Shown here piece after piece: positions 1-9,418 of a stretch of 64,000 nt of DNA. Source of the DNA: Clostridiales bacterium (lineage in GTDB: Bacteria > Bacillota > Clostridia > Christensenellales > Aristaeellaceae); NCBI GenBank assembly GCA_016930575.1, contig JAFGGL010000036.1:33516-97515 (forward strand). Reading direction: 5' to 3'. The notes below the pieces were generated by a model, which saw only the letters and a program-made list of their open reading frames with translations, had not been told where the DNA came from and did no database searches. Position numbers and translations under genes: made by a program. Each line of letters begins with the position of its first letter. The first letter of the stretch is position 1.

Positions 1-2
1 TT

Positions 3-1184
3 TTAGAAGACAACGCGCCAAATCTGTGGGCGTTATTTGAAGAAAATCCCGAATGGCTTGCCGCCGTCACGCTGCCAAGCGGCAAGGTCGCCGCGCTTCC
101 CACCATCAATCCCCTGCCGATGCAAAACGCCATGTGGATCAACCGGGACTGGCTGGACGCCCTCAATCTGGACGAGCCGGCGGACTGGGATTCCCTGGTC
201 GGCGTCCTTACGGCTTTCAAGACGAAGGACCCAAACCACAACGGCAAGCAGGATGAGATACCCCTGTCCTTCCTCGGCCCGTGGGATCTGAAATTCCTCT
301 CGCACGCGTTCGGCGTCATCGCAAACGATTACAATATCTATGCAGACGATTCCGGGCAGGTTCGTTTCCTGTCGCAGCATGAGAACTTCGCGGATTTCAT
401 CAAAGCACTGGTCGATCTGAACGAGCAGGGGCTTTTGGATGAGGACGGCTTCTCGACCGCCGACGCGTTGCGCGCCGTGACCGAAGGCGACGCGACCGTG
501 ACCTACGGCATGTTCTTCGGGCCCAATCCTTACCAGTTGTTTCCTGTTACGCTCGGAGAGCAATTCACGTTGCTTCAGCCGCTTGCATATAACGGTACGC
601 AGATATATCGCGACCTGTACGGCCCGATCGCGACCGGCAGCTTCGCCATCACTTCCGCTTGTGCGAATCCGGGAGAGCTTCTTGCCTGGGTGGACATCCT
701 CTATTCGCAGGAAGGCGCGACCGAAGCGATGGCAGGCGTCGAAGGCGAGAACTTCATATGGAATGAGGACGGCACCTGGCAGTACGCCGTGGATCTTGAG
801 ACGTATTCTACCTACGTGCTGTACGATTTGAGCGTTTACGATACGGGCAACATGCCCTGGCTGTCTCCCGTTTCATTCTATGCCGCCTATGATACCGAGA
901 GCCTGCGGCAAACCACCGATATGCTGATCGGGCTTGAGCAGTATACCGTGAGCCCCTTCCCCTATTACTACGTGTTAACGCCGGAGCAGCTTGATACTGT
1001 CGCTCCCCTTCAGTCGGCGCTTGGTTTATATGTGGATGAAAGCATCGCCAGGTTCGTCCTCGGCGAACTTGATATCAACGCGCCGGAGGACGTTGACGCC
1101 TTCTACGACGGATTGACCCAGCGCAGTGTGCAGGAATTTTTGGCTTTTTGGCAGGAGATTTACGATCAGCAAAGAATCCGGTGA
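3..1184 (+). CDS. ABC transporter extracellular solute-binding protein (5' truncated by window edge)
   Basis: Frame is open from base 3 (LEDNAPNLWALFEENPEWLAAVTLPSGKVAALP...MWINRDWLDALNLDEPADWDSLVGVLTAFKTKDPNHNGKQDEIPLSF), typical of sugar/lipoprotein-type family 1 solute-binding proteins. Confidence 0.8.
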   Translation, partial: LEDNAPNLWALFEENPEWLAAVTLPSGKVAALPTINPLPMQNAMWINRDWLDALNLDEPADWDSLVGVLTAFKTKDPNHNGKQDEIPLSFLGPWDLKFLSHAFGVIANDYNIYADDSGQVRFLSQHENFADFIKALVDLNEQGLLDEDGFSTADALRAVTEGDATVTYGMFFGPNPYQLFPVTLGEQFTLLQPLAYNGTQIYRDLYGPIATGSFAITSACANPGELLAWVDILYSQEGATEAMAGVEGENFIWNEDGTWQYAVDLETYSTYVLYDLSVYDTGNMPWLSPVSFYAAYDTESLRQTTDMLIGLEQYTVSPFPYYYVLTPEQLDTVAPLQSALGLYVDESIARFVLGELDINAPEDVDAFYDGLTQRSVQEFLAFWQEIYDQQRIR

Positions 1185-1225
1185 AACACGCAATCTAAGC
1201 TTCCACAGAGGAGGTTGAGGATACG

Positions 1226-1612
1226 ATGAAAAAATGTCCTCGCTGTGAACTCAATTACATTGCCGACGACGAGAAACTCTGCAAGGTCTGTATCCGAGAG
1301 ATCAAGGGCGGACAGAAACAGGACGAATTCGAGCTCTGCTCCATCTGCAATGCCGCGCCTGCGCTGCCGGGCAAGGATATCTGCCTTGGCTGCTACAAGG
1401 AGATCCACAATCATCAGCCGTCGGAGCATAAGCGCACCACATCCGTCGATGAGGAGATCGAGCTTAGCAGCGCAAGCACGATGGATGAGATGATCCCGGA
1501 CGTCAAGGAGGACATGGAGGGCGCCGATTTCGAAGATGAAGACGGCGACCTGTCGCTGGAAACGATCATCGAGGAAGAAGACGACGATGACGACGACGAG
1601 GAATACGATTGA
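1226..1612 (+). CDS. Small zinc-ribbon protein (CPRC...CKVC, CSIC...CLGC) with highly acidic C-terminus; function unknown
   Basis: Open ORF with upstream GGAGG; two CxxC pairs and an EEEDDDDDDEEYD tail. Confidence 0.65.
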   Translation: MKKCPRCELNYIADDEKLCKVCIREIKGGQKQDEFELCSICNAAPALPGKDICLGCYKEIHNHQPSEHKRTTSVDEEIELSSASTMDEMIPDVKEDMEGADFEDEDGDLSLETIIEEEDDDDDDEEYD

Positions 1613-1642
1613 CCGTGAATAACCCGGCAAGTGAGGCGTGAC

Positions 1643-2335
1643 ATGGCGATCTATGCGATTGGCGACCTGCATTTACCAGGCGGGCAGGAAAAACCGATGA
1701 ACGTATTCGGCAGCCACTGGGACGATCACGTCTCCCAAATCATCACACGCTGGAAGCAAACCGTGCAGCCTGAGGATCTTGTGCTGATCCCCGGAGATAT
1801 CAGCTGGGCGATGTACTTTGACCAGGCGAAAGCCGATTTGACTTTGATCGCGGGACTTCCCGGCGAAAAGGTGTTGCTGCGCGGAAACCACGATTACTGG
1901 TGGGCTTCCATCGGCAAGATCAGGGACTGGCTTCCGGATACCATGCATGCGCTGCAAAACGACGCTTTCAGGTGGCGGGATTTCGTCATCTGCGGCACAA
2001 GGGGATGGGTATTCCCTACCGCGCTAAGTCCCCTGGATGAACAGGATACAAGGGTTTTCAACCGGGAACTGATTCGACTGGAGCTTTCACTGCAGGAGGC
2101 CCAAAAGCATGGGCTTCCGATGATCGTGATGATGCACTATCCCCCGCTTTTGAAGGATACGGCCGATACGGCGTTTACCGGAACGCTTGAAAAGTACGGC
2201 GTTTCTCTGTGCTGCTATGGACACCTGCACGATACGGGAATCGCCAACGCGTTTCACGGCAGCCATCACAGCATATCTTATCATCTGGTGTCCTGCGACG
2301 CGATCAATTTTACGCCAAAGCTGCTTAAACAATAG
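1643..2335 (+). CDS. Metallophosphoesterase
   Basis: MAIYAIGDLHL...IPGDISWAM...LRGNHDYWW...YGHLHD calcineurin-like phosphoesterase motifs. Confidence 0.9.
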   Translation: MAIYAIGDLHLPGGQEKPMNVFGSHWDDHVSQIITRWKQTVQPEDLVLIPGDISWAMYFDQAKADLTLIAGLPGEKVLLRGNHDYWWASIGKIRDWLPDTMHALQNDAFRWRDFVICGTRGWVFPTALSPLDEQDTRVFNRELIRLELSLQEAQKHGLPMIVMMHYPPLLKDTADTAFTGTLEKYGVSLCCYGHLHDTGIANAFHGSHHSISYHLVSCDAINFTPKLLKQ

Positions 2336-2360
2336 CCGAATACGCATTCCCAATATCGTC

Positions 2361-2383
2361 AACCGCTGAAAAGCGGTTTTTTT
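2361..2383 (+). terminator. Intrinsic terminator after metallophosphoesterase
   Basis: AACCGCT-GAAA-AGCGGTT followed by a T run. Confidence 0.85.
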
Positions 2384-2514
2384 GTTATACGCGTTCCGGT
2401 GGCATCCGGTTCCCAAATTAGGCGTCGTTTGGCGAATAACGGCATATTTTGTGGTTTCTCCCCACCACACTCCCCACCAAATACAATTTTCCAAAAAACC
2501 TTTATTTCGTCTGC

Positions 2515-2565
2515 GTTTCAGCGCAGCAGAAAGTTAATAATTTTCTGCAAAAAAGTCGCTGAAAC
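2515..2565. repeat. Nested inverted repeat directly upstream of the mraZ promoter
   Basis: Outer arms GTTTCAGCG (2515-2523)/CGCTGAAAC (2557-2565); inner arms GCAGAAA (2526-2532)/TTTCTGC (2542-2548). Confidence 0.75.
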
Positions 2566-2567
2566 CC

Positions 2568-2635
2568 TTGACAAGTGGTAGATAGTGCGAGATAATGGGG
2601 ATAGATAAAAATATTGTGGTAGATTGTGGGGAAAG
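2568..2635 (+). promoter_or_regulatory. SigA-type promoter with MraZ-box-like direct repeats
   Basis: TTGACA (2568-2573), 17 nt, GATAAT (2591-2596); GTGGTAGATA/GTGCGAGATA/ATGGGGATAG at 10-bp period, then GTGGTAGATT/GTGGGGAAAG at 2616-2635. Confidence 0.7.
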
Positions 2636-2647
2636 GAGCGATTTCTC

Positions 2648-3139
2648 ATGGATGATAAAAATACGAACGCATCCGCCGCTTCCGAACCCCGGAATTACGG
2701 TTTCTTCGGCTGCCATACCCACTCGGTCGACGAGAAAGGCCGCATCATCATCCCCAACGCCTACCGCGAAGCATTGGGCGAGAGTTTCTCCATCGGACCG
2801 ACGCGCTCTTTTGACGGCGTGGCGCTCTATCCCGACGCCGTATACGACCAGATCTTAACCGAACTCAACTCGCTCAATCAGCGCAGGCCGTACGTGCAGC
2901 AGTACACCATGCAGTTTTACAAGCTGTCCAACCGCGATATGCAAAAGGACGGGCAGGGCCGCATCCTTCTCCCCCAAAAGATCAGGCAGCGCTTTCTGGA
3001 AGAGGCCAAGGAAGTGGAGATCAGCGGCAGCAACAACTTCATCCGCATCATGGACGCGTCCAAGGCTGCGGAGATCGAAACCAGCTTCAACGAGAACCTC
3101 CCGACTATTCTGGAGCAGATGGGCAGCAACGAACCGTAA
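2648..3139 (+). CDS. mraZ: Transcriptional regulator MraZ
   Basis: HSVDEKGRIIIPNAYREALGESF and DGQGRILLPQKIRQ double AbrB-like MraZ motifs; start chosen after AAAGGAG. Confidence 0.93.
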   Translation: MDDKNTNASAASEPRNYGFFGCHTHSVDEKGRIIIPNAYREALGESFSIGPTRSFDGVALYPDAVYDQILTELNSLNQRRPYVQQYTMQFYKLSNRDMQKDGQGRILLPQKIRQRFLEEAKEVEISGSNNFIRIMDASKAAEIETSFNENLPTILEQMGSNEP

Positions 3140-3159
3140 GCCCGGAAGGAGCAAGCAAT

Positions 3160-3732
3160 ATGTCGCAATATGTATTGACCCCGCCGATCAGGAACAACGC
3201 CTATGCCGGAGCGCAAAATACCGGACGCTTGTATGTGCGCCCGAACGTCTACCTGCCCAACAGCGAGATCGATTTTAAAACCGGGATGCTCAGGCAGTCA
3301 GCGCGCCGGGTCGGCCGTACGCAAGCGCTGCGCAGCGAAGCCGGGCGCCTAGATACGGAGTACGTAAAACTGGAATCAATGCTCAAAGCGCGCGCCAATG
3401 AAAAGGGCAGGCGGATGCCGCTGAAATCCGCGGTCCTGCTGATTTTCGCAATCGTGATGCTGTTTTCCGTCATCCTGCTCGTACAGCAGGGCAATATCAT
3501 CGCCAAGGAAGAAACCGTCCGCCAGATGAATATAAAGATCCAGGCGACGCGTGATGAGATCGCGAGCATTTCGGCGAAGATCGACGAAGCGTCCGATCCG
3601 GTGCAGATCTGTTATATAGCCGCTAGGGACCTTGATATGATCCCCGCCGATTCGGCACAGGCGATCTACCTGACGGCTCTGAGCACGCGCCCGAGCCAGG
3701 ACCCCATCGTTGTCCGCGCGGGCAATGACTGA
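3160..3732 (+). CDS. FtsL/DivIC-like septum formation protein (single TM plus coiled coil)
   Basis: Position between mraZ and murE, TM segment SAVLLIFAIVMLFSVILLVQQ followed by a coiled coil; sequence itself is divergent. Confidence 0.65.
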   Translation: MSQYVLTPPIRNNAYAGAQNTGRLYVRPNVYLPNSEIDFKTGMLRQSARRVGRTQALRSEAGRLDTEYVKLESMLKARANEKGRRMPLKSAVLLIFAIVMLFSVILLVQQGNIIAKEETVRQMNIKIQATRDEIASISAKIDEASDPVQICYIAARDLDMIPADSAQAIYLTALSTRPSQDPIVVRAGND

Positions 3733-3777
3733 GTACCGCTTCAAACATGTCAAATATGCTGACGCCAAGCAAAATCA

Positions 3778-3806
3778 TTGCCAAACCATCCGGTTTCGCG
3801 TACAAT
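3778..3806 (+). promoter_or_regulatory. Candidate internal promoter upstream of murE
   Basis: TTGCCA-17 nt-TACAAT in the 123-bp gap between the ftsL-like gene and murE. Confidence 0.5.
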
Positions 3807-3855
3807 AGAAAAGCGTTATCAAACTCCGCCTTTTTTCTGTTTGGAGGACTAAAGA

Positions 3856-5319
3856 ATGCTGCTAAAGGACCTTGTGTTAAGCGTTCCCGGCGCTGTGGAA
3901 AGCAGAGGAAACCTTAATATCGAAATCGGCGATTTAACCATGAACAGCCGCGATGCCGCCCATAACGGGCTTTTCTTCTGCATCAGCGGCTCGCGCGTCG
4001 ACGCGCATGATTTTGCGCCCCAGGCCGTCGACAACGGCTGTACGGCGCTTGTGGTGTCCCGTTTCATTGATGGGCTGAACGTGCCGCAAATCAAGGTGCA
4101 AAACGTCCGCTCCGCGATGGCCTATATTTCCTCCGCGTTTTTCGGCCATCCGGCGCGTACGCTGCGGTTGATCGGGGTGTCGGGCACCAAGGGGAAAACG
4201 ACGACCACCTATTTATTGAAGTCCATTATGGAGGAAGCCGGCTTCAAGGTCGGACTGATCGGAACGACAGGCAACATGATCGGCGACAGATACATCAAAA
4301 GCACCCTGACTACGCCGGATTCCATCGATCTGCACCGCACCTTCCGCCAGATGCTTGACGAAGGCGTGGAGATCGTCTGTATGGAGGTCAGCGCGCACGC
4401 GATCGACATGCACCGTGTCGACGGGCTGTTCTTCGAGGCCGCCTGCTATACCAATCTGTCGCAGGATCATCTGGATTATTTCCACACGATGGAGAACTAC
4501 TTCGCGGCGAAGAAGAAATTCTTTACCTGCAATTTCGCGCTGAACGTATCGCTGAACATCGACGACGATACCAGCCTGCAGATTCTTAACGACATGACCG
4601 TTCCCTACCTGACCTACGGCATCCGCGTGAATTCCGACCTTTACGCAAGGGATATCGAGATCTCCGAGAACGGAATCCACTTTCTGATTCAACTGCGTAA
4701 TATTGAGACCTTTGAGGTCAACATGCAGATGACCGGCATGTTCAACGTCTACAACGCGCTGGCCGCCGCGTCGCTTGCGATGATCTTCGGCGTCGACGTA
4801 GCCGCCATTCAGAAAGGGCTGCACAACGTGAAGTCCGTTCCCGGCCGCATCGAGCTTCTGGATCTGCCGCTACCGTTCAAGGTCATATTGGACTACTCCC
4901 ATTCGCCGGATGCGCTGGAGAACATCCTGACCACCGTGCGCACCTTTACGCAGAACCGCCTGATCGTGGTGTTCGGCTGCGGCGGCGACCGCGACCAGGG
5001 CAAGCGCCCCCTGATGGGCGAGATCGGCGGTCAGCTTGCGGATTTCTGTATCCTGACGAGCGACAACCCCAGGACCGAAGACCCCTATACCATTCTGGAA
5101 GCAATCGAGGAGGGTATCAAACAGACGTCCGGCAAATATACCGTGATCGAAAATCGCCGTGACGCGATCCGCCACGCGTTTGATATCGCCGAAGACGGCG
5201 ATATTGTGATTCTGGCCGGCAAGGGGCACGAAACCTATCAGGAGATCATGGGCGTCAAGCGCCCGTTTGATGAGAAGGCTGTCGTCAACGAACTGCTGGA
5301 GGAAAAACATCCCAACTAA
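3856..5319 (+). CDS. murE: UDP-N-acetylmuramoyl-tripeptide synthetase MurE
   Basis: GVSGTKGKTTTTYLLKSIMEEAG; TTPDSIDLHRTFRQM; DYSHSPDALENIL; SDNPRTEDP. Confidence 0.95.
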   Translation: MLLKDLVLSVPGAVESRGNLNIEIGDLTMNSRDAAHNGLFFCISGSRVDAHDFAPQAVDNGCTALVVSRFIDGLNVPQIKVQNVRSAMAYISSAFFGHPARTLRLIGVSGTKGKTTTTYLLKSIMEEAGFKVGLIGTTGNMIGDRYIKSTLTTPDSIDLHRTFRQMLDEGVEIVCMEVSAHAIDMHRVDGLFFEAACYTNLSQDHLDYFHTMENYFAAKKKFFTCNFALNVSLNIDDDTSLQILNDMTVPYLTYGIRVNSDLYARDIEISENGIHFLIQLRNIETFEVNMQMTGMFNVYNALAAASLAMIFGVDVAAIQKGLHNVKSVPGRIELLDLPLPFKVILDYSHSPDALENILTTVRTFTQNRLIVVFGCGGDRDQGKRPLMGEIGGQLADFCILTSDNPRTEDPYTILEAIEEGIKQTSGKYTVIENRRDAIRHAFDIAEDGDIVILAGKGHETYQEIMGVKRPFDEKAVVNELLEEKHPN

Positions 5320-5341
5320 TTTCGTATGCTGAGGTGTTCAA

Positions 5342-6343
5342 ATGTTTCTAACGGTGCTGATCTTTATCCTGTCCGTTGTGTCCGTCCTGGTCATCGCGCG
5401 CTATTTTTTGCCCCTGCTGCAAAAGCTGAAACTCGGGCAGCCGATCCACGAACTAGCGCTGGAATCGCACCAGGCCAAGCAGGGGACGCCGACGATGGGC
5501 GGGCTGATGTTCGCCGCGGTCACGTCCGTATTTACGCTCGTGTTCTCAGCCGTTGCGGGTTTTTCGGTATCTACGCTGATTCTAATTCTCTTCTCCCTGC
5601 TCTCCATGATGATCGGTTTCGCGGACGACTACACGAAGATCCGGCAGCAGCATAACCGGGGCCTGGTTTGGTGGCAGAAGGTGATCGCGCAGCTGCTGAT
5701 CGGCTTTCTGTTTTCGGTGTATTGCTATTATACCCCCGCCGTGGGCAGTTCCGTCATCGTTCCGTTCACAAACCTGGAATGGAATCTCGGCATTTGGTAT
5801 CCGCCGCTGATGACGCTTGTCATCATCTTCATCGTTAACAGCGCAAACCTTCTTGACGGAATGGACGGGCTGCTTGCAAGCACTTCTTCCATCGCAAGCA
5901 TCGCGTGGGCCGCGATCGCCATGTTTATGCTTCTGACGTCGGCGGTATCCGCGCTCAACGATCTGTACGGCATTCTGTTCTTCAGCCTGGCGCTTGCGGG
6001 CTCGCTGTTTGCGTTCCTTCGGTATAATTATCATCCTGCCAGGTTATTTATGGGCGACACCGGCAGCATGTTTCTCGGCGCGGCGATGCTCGGCGTTTCG
6101 ATGCTGCTTCGCCAGCCTTTGCTGCTGCTGCTCATCGCGTTTACGATGATCGTCAGCTCCGTATCGGTCATTATACAGCGCATCTACTACAAGTTGACCC
6201 ACGGGAAGCGCATATTCCTGAGCTCCCCCATCCATTATCATTTTGAGAAAGCCGGCATGAATGAACCGCAGATCGTCGCTATGTATTCGGCGGTCGAGAG
6301 CATCCTTGCGGTGCTTGCCGTGCTGTCCCTGCCATGGATATAA
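5342..6343 (+). CDS. mraY: Phospho-N-acetylmuramoyl-pentapeptide transferase MraY
   Basis: GTPTMGG, FADDYTKIRQQHNRGL, NSANLLDGMDGL, FMGDTGSMFLGA. Confidence 0.96.
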   Translation: MFLTVLIFILSVVSVLVIARYFLPLLQKLKLGQPIHELALESHQAKQGTPTMGGLMFAAVTSVFTLVFSAVAGFSVSTLILILFSLLSMMIGFADDYTKIRQQHNRGLVWWQKVIAQLLIGFLFSVYCYYTPAVGSSVIVPFTNLEWNLGIWYPPLMTLVIIFIVNSANLLDGMDGLLASTSSIASIAWAAIAMFMLLTSAVSALNDLYGILFFSLALAGSLFAFLRYNYHPARLFMGDTGSMFLGAAMLGVSMLLRQPLLLLLIAFTMIVSSVSVIIQRIYYKLTHGKRIFLSSPIHYHFEKAGMNEPQIVAMYSAVESILAVLAVLSLPWI

Positions 6344-6359
6344 TCGGGAGGCCCGTATA

Positions 6360-7730
6360 GTGATCGAAACAAACGCCCGCGTACTGATCGTCGGCATGGC
6401 ACGCAGCGGCATCGCCGCCGCAAAACTCCTGTTGCGTCACGGCGCCGTACCCCTGCTTAACGATAAGAAGCCGGCGGATGCATTCGATCACGACCTGGAT
6501 GCCTTTTTGCATACGCCATGCGAATTCCGTCTGGGTGAAGATCCCGTATCGCTGCTGCCCGAATGCGATCTTGTCGTGATCAGCCCGGGCGTGCCGCTGG
6601 ATTCGCCGGTCGTTACAAAGGCGGAGTCTCACGTGGTACCATTGATCGGCGAGCTGGAACTAGCCTTTTCGCTGCTCAAAGGCCGCGTGATCGCCGTGAC
6701 CGGAACCAACGGCAAAACGACCACCGTTTCGCTGTTGGGAGAGTTGTTTGCCAATGCCGGGCAGACCGTGCATGTCGGCGGCAATATCGGGTTCCCGCTC
6801 AGCGCAATTGCGATGGAAAGCAGGCCCGGCGACGTCGTTGTGACCGAGGTCTCCAGCTTTCAGTTGGAAACCATACGGACTTTCCGCCCGGAAACCGCCG
6901 CGCTGCTCAACATCACGGAGGATCACCTTAACAGGCATACCACCATGGACGCCTATACCGCGTTGAAGAAGCGCGTCTTCGAGAACCAAACGGAAGACGA
7001 TTTGGCCGTTTTAAACTATGACGATACAGTGGTCCGCGGGCTATCCGGACAATTGCGACCGAAGGTTGTATGGTTTTCAAGGCAAAACGCTGTAGATAAC
7101 GGCGTTTGCCTGCGGGACGGCACCGTAATCTCTGTAATAAACGGCAAACAGACGCCGGTATGCGGCGCGGACGAGATCCGCATTCCCGGCCCGCACAACC
7201 TGGAAAACGCGATGGCGGCCGCCGTGATCGGCATCGCGTACGGCGTCTCCCCGGAGATCATCAGGGAAACGCTGCGGACGTTTGCGGGCGTTGAACACAG
7301 AATTGAAACCGTTCGCACGGTGCGCGGCGTGACCTTCATCAACGATTCGAAAGGCACCAACGTCGCAAGCACGCTGATGGCCGTTCAGAGCATGACGAAA
7401 CCGACCGTGATCATACTGGGCGGGTACGACAAGCACACCGATTTTAACGTACTGGCCGCCGCGATTGCGAAATCAGACTTCATTCATCACGCGGTATTGA
7501 TCGGTGAGACGGCGGAGCAGATCGCACACTCGTTATCCGTAAACGGCTTTCATACCTTTACGCATGCGCGCGATCTGGGCAACGCCGTGTACAAAGCCGC
7601 GGACAAAGCGGCGCCCGGCGGCAACGTGCTATTCTCCCCGGCATGCGCGAGTTTTGATATGTTCCGCGACTACGAGCACCGTGGCGCGGTGTTCAAGGAG
7701 ATCGTAGACCGCATGACAGAACAAACCTGA
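6360..7730 (+). CDS. murD: UDP-N-acetylmuramoylalanine--D-glutamate ligase MurD
   Basis: GTG start (MIETNARVLIVGMARSGIAAAKLL); VTGTNGKTTTVSLLGELF; ITEDHLNRH; FSPACASFDMF. Confidence 0.95.
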   Translation: MIETNARVLIVGMARSGIAAAKLLLRHGAVPLLNDKKPADAFDHDLDAFLHTPCEFRLGEDPVSLLPECDLVVISPGVPLDSPVVTKAESHVVPLIGELELAFSLLKGRVIAVTGTNGKTTTVSLLGELFANAGQTVHVGGNIGFPLSAIAMESRPGDVVVTEVSSFQLETIRTFRPETAALLNITEDHLNRHTTMDAYTALKKRVFENQTEDDLAVLNYDDTVVRGLSGQLRPKVVWFSRQNAVDNGVCLRDGTVISVINGKQTPVCGADEIRIPGPHNLENAMAAAVIGIAYGVSPEIIRETLRTFAGVEHRIETVRTVRGVTFINDSKGTNVASTLMAVQSMTKPTVIILGGYDKHTDFNVLAAAIAKSDFIHHAVLIGETAEQIAHSLSVNGFHTFTHARDLGNAVYKAADKAAPGGNVLFSPACASFDMFRDYEHRGAVFKEIVDRMTEQT

Positions 7731-7740
7731 ACGGGAGCGG

Positions 7741-8592
7741 ATGATGCGCACAGAGCGGGATTTCCCAAATCCATACGACGGCAGAGCATACGCCCCCGTC
7801 CCGGGGAGCGGGCAACCTTATTATAGCGCGCCCTACGGCGGCGCCGCGTATCCTGTTCCGCCTGCGCAGCGCTCCAATCGCACCATGGTCCGCTTTATCG
7901 TTTTTCTGGTGATCATCAGCGTCGCGTTGATTGTGCTCCAAACCGTCGTTTTCAGGCTGAAGACCGTGTATGTGATCGGAAACGACTCCATTTCCGCGGA
8001 GCATATCGCCTCTCTTTCCGGGCTGACGCGCGGGGATAATATCTTCTCGATATCCGAGGATTCCGTCCGGGAGAGTTTAAAGGAGGATCACTGGATCATC
8101 CTCAACCGCCTCTACAAGCAGTATCCCGGCGAAGTATACCTGTTTGTGGACGAGCGCGAGATCGTCGCTACGCTGCGGTATCTCGGCATACAGTATACGC
8201 TGGATATCGACGGCATGGTGCTGGAGGAATACTCCGCCATGGATTACCGGGGCGAAGTGCCCACGGTATACGGGTTCAACGTATCCAACGCCACCGTCGG
8301 CGAGTTTCTTTCCGTACACGAAAAGGCGCAGCTTACCGCATATTCCGCCATCGTATCGGAACTGACGATTCAGCGTTACGAGGACCAAATCAAAAGCATC
8401 AACGTATCCGACACAGACGCGCTTTCCCTGCTGACCAAGAGCGAAATAACCGTACAGCTTGGCAGCAGCGACTATATGCGCGCCAAGATCGGCGCAATGC
8501 GTACCGATATCGCCTACCTGCGGCAACTCGGCGAAACCTCGGGCGTGCTGGACGTCACTACGCCCGAGGACGGCAAATTCAGACGGGAGTAA
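7741..8592 (+). CDS. ftsQ: FtsQ/DivIB cell division protein (POTRA)
   Basis: N-terminal TM followed by a POTRA-like segment VYVIGNDSISAEHIASLSGLTRGDNIF; end of dcw cluster. Confidence 0.85.
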   Translation: MMRTERDFPNPYDGRAYAPVPGSGQPYYSAPYGGAAYPVPPAQRSNRTMVRFIVFLVIISVALIVLQTVVFRLKTVYVIGNDSISAEHIASLSGLTRGDNIFSISEDSVRESLKEDHWIILNRLYKQYPGEVYLFVDEREIVATLRYLGIQYTLDIDGMVLEEYSAMDYRGEVPTVYGFNVSNATVGEFLSVHEKAQLTAYSAIVSELTIQRYEDQIKSINVSDTDALSLLTKSEITVQLGSSDYMRAKIGAMRTDIAYLRQLGETSGVLDVTTPEDGKFRRE

Positions 8593-8595
8593 GCA

Positions 8596-9396
8596 ATGGA
8601 CCCAAACATTGTAAAACAAAAACTCAGGCCCATCCGCTGCTTTCTGCTGGATATGGACGGCACGTTCTATCTGGGCAGCCGCCTGCTGGACGGCTCGCTG
8701 CAGTTTCTTGACAAAGTACAGGCATCCGGCAGACAGGCGCTGTTCCTCACCAACAACTCCAGCAAATCCGCCGGCGTGTATGTGGAGAAACTCAAGGGTA
8801 TGGGCGTGAAAGCCCCCTTCCTTCGCGTGCTGACTTCGGGGCAGGCGACCGCGGAGTACGCACTGAAAGCATTTCCCGGGAAACGTGCGTATGTGCTTGG
8901 CACGGATATGCTGCTCGGCGAGTTAAAATCTGCGGGGCTATCGATCGATAACCAAAACCCGGATTTCGTGCTGATCGGATATGACACCACCCTGGATTAC
9001 CGGAAGATGACCGGAGTCTGCGATTTCGTGCGCGCCGGGTTGCCCTACATCGCTACCCATCCGGATCTCAACTGTCCGACCGAGACGGGGTTTGCTCCCG
9101 ATATCGGCGCGATCATCGCGTTCGTCGAAGCCAGCACGGGGCGCAGGCCCGATACCGTCATCGGCAAGCCGAACCGCGGGATCGTGGATGCGGCGACGCG
9201 CATGACCGGCCTGCGCGCCGCTCAGCTTGCGATGGTCGGCGACAGACTCTATACGGACGTCGCCATGAGCGCTTTGCACGGGATACTCGGCGTTCTCGTG
9301 CTGACGGGCGAAGCTAAACAGGCTGATCTTGTAAATTCTCAGTTTCAGCCGGATTTGATCTTCGATCGCCTGTCGGATATGATAGAATACCTGTAA
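8596..9396 (+). CDS. HAD-IIA family hydrolase (NagD-like)
   Basis: FLLDMDGTFYLGSRLLDG, FLTNNSSKS, GKPNRGIVDAA, MVGDRLYTDVAM. Confidence 0.92.
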   Translation: MDPNIVKQKLRPIRCFLLDMDGTFYLGSRLLDGSLQFLDKVQASGRQALFLTNNSSKSAGVYVEKLKGMGVKAPFLRVLTSGQATAEYALKAFPGKRAYVLGTDMLLGELKSAGLSIDNQNPDFVLIGYDTTLDYRKMTGVCDFVRAGLPYIATHPDLNCPTETGFAPDIGAIIAFVEASTGRRPDTVIGKPNRGIVDAATRMTGLRAAQLAMVGDRLYTDVAMSALHGILGVLVLTGEAKQADLVNSQFQPDLIFDRLSDMIEYL

Positions 9397-9418
9397 ACGA
9401 CCGATAAGGATGTGCCCG

